Shown here in pieces: positions 4,879 through 6,413 of a stretch of DNA of 6,413 bases. The first letter of the stretch is position 1. Each line of letters begins with the position of its first letter. The stretch is from contig JAGAOA010000221.1 in NCBI GenBank assembly GCA_017623955.1, forward strand, positions 1 through 6,413, read 5' to 3'. Made by a program: the position numbers and the translations under genes. This stretch comes from Opitutales bacterium. Its GTDB lineage: Bacteria > Verrucomicrobiota > Verrucomicrobiae > Opitutales > CAG-312. Under the pieces are notes generated by a model that was given only the letters and a program-made list of their open reading frames with translations, had not been told where the DNA came from and did not search any database.

Positions 4879-6413
4879 ATGAAATTGAACATATTTGTAC
4901 TATTGGTATCATTCATTTTGTGTGGATGCTCTCATAAGTTTTTTACTCAAGAAAAGTTTAAGCCTACCGAGTTATCTATTGGGGCAGGTTTTGAAAATCC
5001 GATTGGAATCAATCTAGAAGACACATCTCTTTCGTGGAAACTTCCGCTTTTACGCAATGGAATAAGTCAAAGTGCATATCAAATTCAGGTATCCAAAGAT
5101 GATTCTTTTAAATCGTTAGTTTGGGATTCTTCGAAAATAGAAAGTTCTAAATCAGTACGTGTCGATAATCTAGCACCCACGACAAAATCTGGGGAACGTT
5201 TGTATTGGCGTGTAAAAGTTTGGGATGAGCTTGGTAATGAATCGTCATGGAGCGATACCGCATTCTATGAAGCTGGATTGAAATCTAATTCAGATTGGAA
5301 GGGTATGTGGCTTACAACTCCAGAACAACCACAGGGCTTGTATATGTACAAATTTCGCCAGTGGAAAGACGTAAATGGAGAAAGAATTCCATATTTCACT
5401 CCTGATAAAAAGTTGGGAGTTTCTCCTATGTATTTTCGCAAGAAGTTTGAAAGTGTTTCAAAACAAGTGTCGGCACGTTTGTATGTAACAAGTAAAGGTA
5501 TCTTCAAAGTAATGTTAAATGGTAAGAAAGTCGGTAACGATTTGTGGGGTACGGGGTGGACAGAATACACCAAACGCATTCAAACAAATTCTTACGATGT
5601 AACTTCGCATATTTCGCAAGGTGATAATGTAATTTCTGCTATTGTTGCTGATGGTTGGTATGCAGGTAGAATATTTTTTAGAGATCAATCTAACAAGCGT
5701 TATCACAAGCCTGAATTTTTGCTTCAACTTGAAATTAAGTATGCCGATGGTACTTCAAAAACTGTCATTACTGATAGTTCATGGAAAGTATCGAAAGGCG
5801 GTATAAAGTATGCTGATATTTACGATGGTCAAGAATTTGATGCAAACTTAGAACCTAAAGATTGGCATTCACGTTCTTTTGATGACTCGGCATGGAAAAC
5901 TCCAATTACCAAGAAGGTTACATCTAAGCCATTACTTGAACCGCGTCGCAATCAACCTATTGTTGTAAAGAAGATAATAAAGCCAATTTCAGTAAATAAG
6001 ATAGCCAACGGTACTTTTGTTTTCGATTTTGGGCAGAATATGACGGCCATTCCGCAGATGAAATTTCAGGGCAAAAAGGGTCAGAAAATCACATTGCGAG
6101 TAGCTGAAATGCTTAATAAAGATGGCACTTTATATACCGAAAATTATCGTTCGTCTATGACTACCGACTATTACACATTTGCATCAGATGGTGTTGCTGA
6201 ATTTTATCCAGAATTTACTTTCCATGGATATCGTTACATAGAGCTTTCTGGTTTTGATTCTTCTGTAAAAGAAAGCGATATTCAAATTCAATCGAATGTA
6301 ATTTATAATGATATGAAACCTACTGGAGCATTTTCGTGCAATGTAGAAATGCTCAATAAACTCCAAAGTAATATTGCATGGGGACAGCGTTCAAACTACG
6401 TGTCAGTTCCTAC
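4879..6413 (+). CDS. Lipoprotein alpha-L-rhamnosidase (GH78-type), N-terminal 511 residues
   Basis: Predicted to release terminal L-rhamnose from plant polysaccharides, rhamnogalacturonan side chains or glycosides. The frame stays open to the window end. Residues 1-17 form a lipoprotein signal with lipobox LCGC and Cys17 as the lipid site; the following SHKFF lacks the acidic cluster used as a surface-export signal in Bacteroidota, so a periplasmic position is plausible. Next come a fibronectin-like domain (about 30-133: ENPIGINLED, LSWKLP, YWRVKVWDELGNESSWS), the rhamnosidase N-terminal beta domain (about 183-345: FRKKFE, LYVTSKGIFKVMLNGKKVG, VADGWYAG) and the following beta domain (about 362-470: FDFGQNMTAIPQMKF, GQKITLRVAEMLNKDG, FTFHGYRYIEL). 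The (alpha/alpha)6 catalytic barrel begins at about 480 (TGAFSCNVEMLNKLQSNIAWGQ) and is cut off, so the acidic catalytic residues cannot be checked. The linker 148-182, rich in aromatic and charged residues, seems longer than usual. The ATG at 4879 is chosen because the signal peptide starts there; there is no Shine-Dalgarno sequence. Confidence 0.93.
   Translation, partial: MKLNIFVLLVSFILCGCSHKFFTQEKFKPTELSIGAGFENPIGINLEDTSLSWKLPLLRNGISQSAYQIQVSKDDSFKSLVWDSSKIESSKSVRVDNLAPTTKSGERLYWRVKVWDELGNESSWSDTAFYEAGLKSNSDWKGMWLTTPEQPQGLYMYKFRQWKDVNGERIPYFTPDKKLGVSPMYFRKKFESVSKQVSARLYVTSKGIFKVMLNGKKVGNDLWGTGWTEYTKRIQTNSYDVTSHISQGDNVISAIVADGWYAGRIFFRDQSNKRYHKPEFLLQLEIKYADGTSKTVITDSSWKVSKGGIKYADIYDGQEFDANLEPKDWHSRSFDDSAWKTPITKKVTSKPLLEPRRNQPIVVKKIIKPISVNKIANGTFVFDFGQNMTAIPQMKFQGKKGQKITLRVAEMLNKDGTLYTENYRSSMTTDYYTFASDGVAEFYPEFTFHGYRYIELSGFDSSVKESDIQIQSNVIYNDMKPTGAFSCNVEMLNKLQSNIAWGQRSNYVSVP

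Noticed and set aside
4505..4937. Plus-strand open frames opposite the 161-residue gene and crossing the divergent promoter region
   Set aside because: Phe/Tyr-rich shadow sequences; the minus-strand gene has coherent protein features and operon spacing, and the rhamnosidase signal peptide starts in another frame at 4879.
5265..5727. Two overlapping minus-strand open frames (104 and 70 codons)
   Set aside because: Antisense to the rhamnosidase N-terminal domain, whose protein motifs are continuous on the plus strand.
6184..6366. Minus-strand open frame of 60 codons
   Set aside because: Antisense to the end of the rhamnosidase fragment; no features of its own.

Overview
The window holds six protein-coding genes. 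Five lie in a tight run on the minus strand, and one lipoprotein gene diverges on the plus strand. No RNA genes, mobile elements, CRISPR arrays or clear hairpin terminators were seen. Base composition is AT-rich and coding density is very high; the only non-coding gap above 60 bases is the 95-base divergent intergenic region.

Organism: a Gram-negative bacterium that is probably gut-associated or saccharolytic, because the plus-strand gene has a lipobox and belongs to the GH78 rhamnosidase type. The best guess is a low-GC member of the PVC group (Lentisphaerota, Kiritimatiellota or Verrucomicrobiota). The grounds are the Rho C-terminal half (GTGNLELHL, then GTRKEELL, rather than the STRRDDLL-like form I recall from Bacteroidota), the coaE-rho adjacency and a GspE/PulE-type N-terminal domain. 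Bacteroidota is the main alternative. The assignment rests on remembered family patterns, not on a search.

Layout, reading the minus strand 5' to 3': an unrecognised 161-residue protein (4783-4298); def, peptide deformylase (4295-3714); coaE, dephospho-CoA kinase (3661-3083); rho, the transcription termination factor with a huge low-complexity N-terminal extension (3079-473); and the first 142 codons of a GspE/PilB-like ATPase (426-1, running off the window). Gaps are 2, 52, 3 and 46 bases, so one transcript is likely. Apart from the unknown gene and the secretion/pilus ATPase, this is a housekeeping cluster: N-terminal formyl removal from new proteins, the last step of CoA synthesis, and RNA-dependent transcription termination. 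On the plus strand, 4879 to the window end encodes the N-terminal 511 residues of a lipoprotein alpha-L-rhamnosidase; the catalytic barrel is mostly outside the window.

Most notable is Rho. It is about twice the E. coli length, with three AT-hook-like RGR(K/Q)P motifs, alternating acidic and basic disordered blocks, an 86-residue segment in which 60 residues are Gln or Asn, two short WE(V/M)L islands, and a primary RNA-binding site whose usual GFGFLR signature is mostly replaced. No wholly new multi-gene system is evident; Rho and the unknown 161-residue protein are the parts worth following up.
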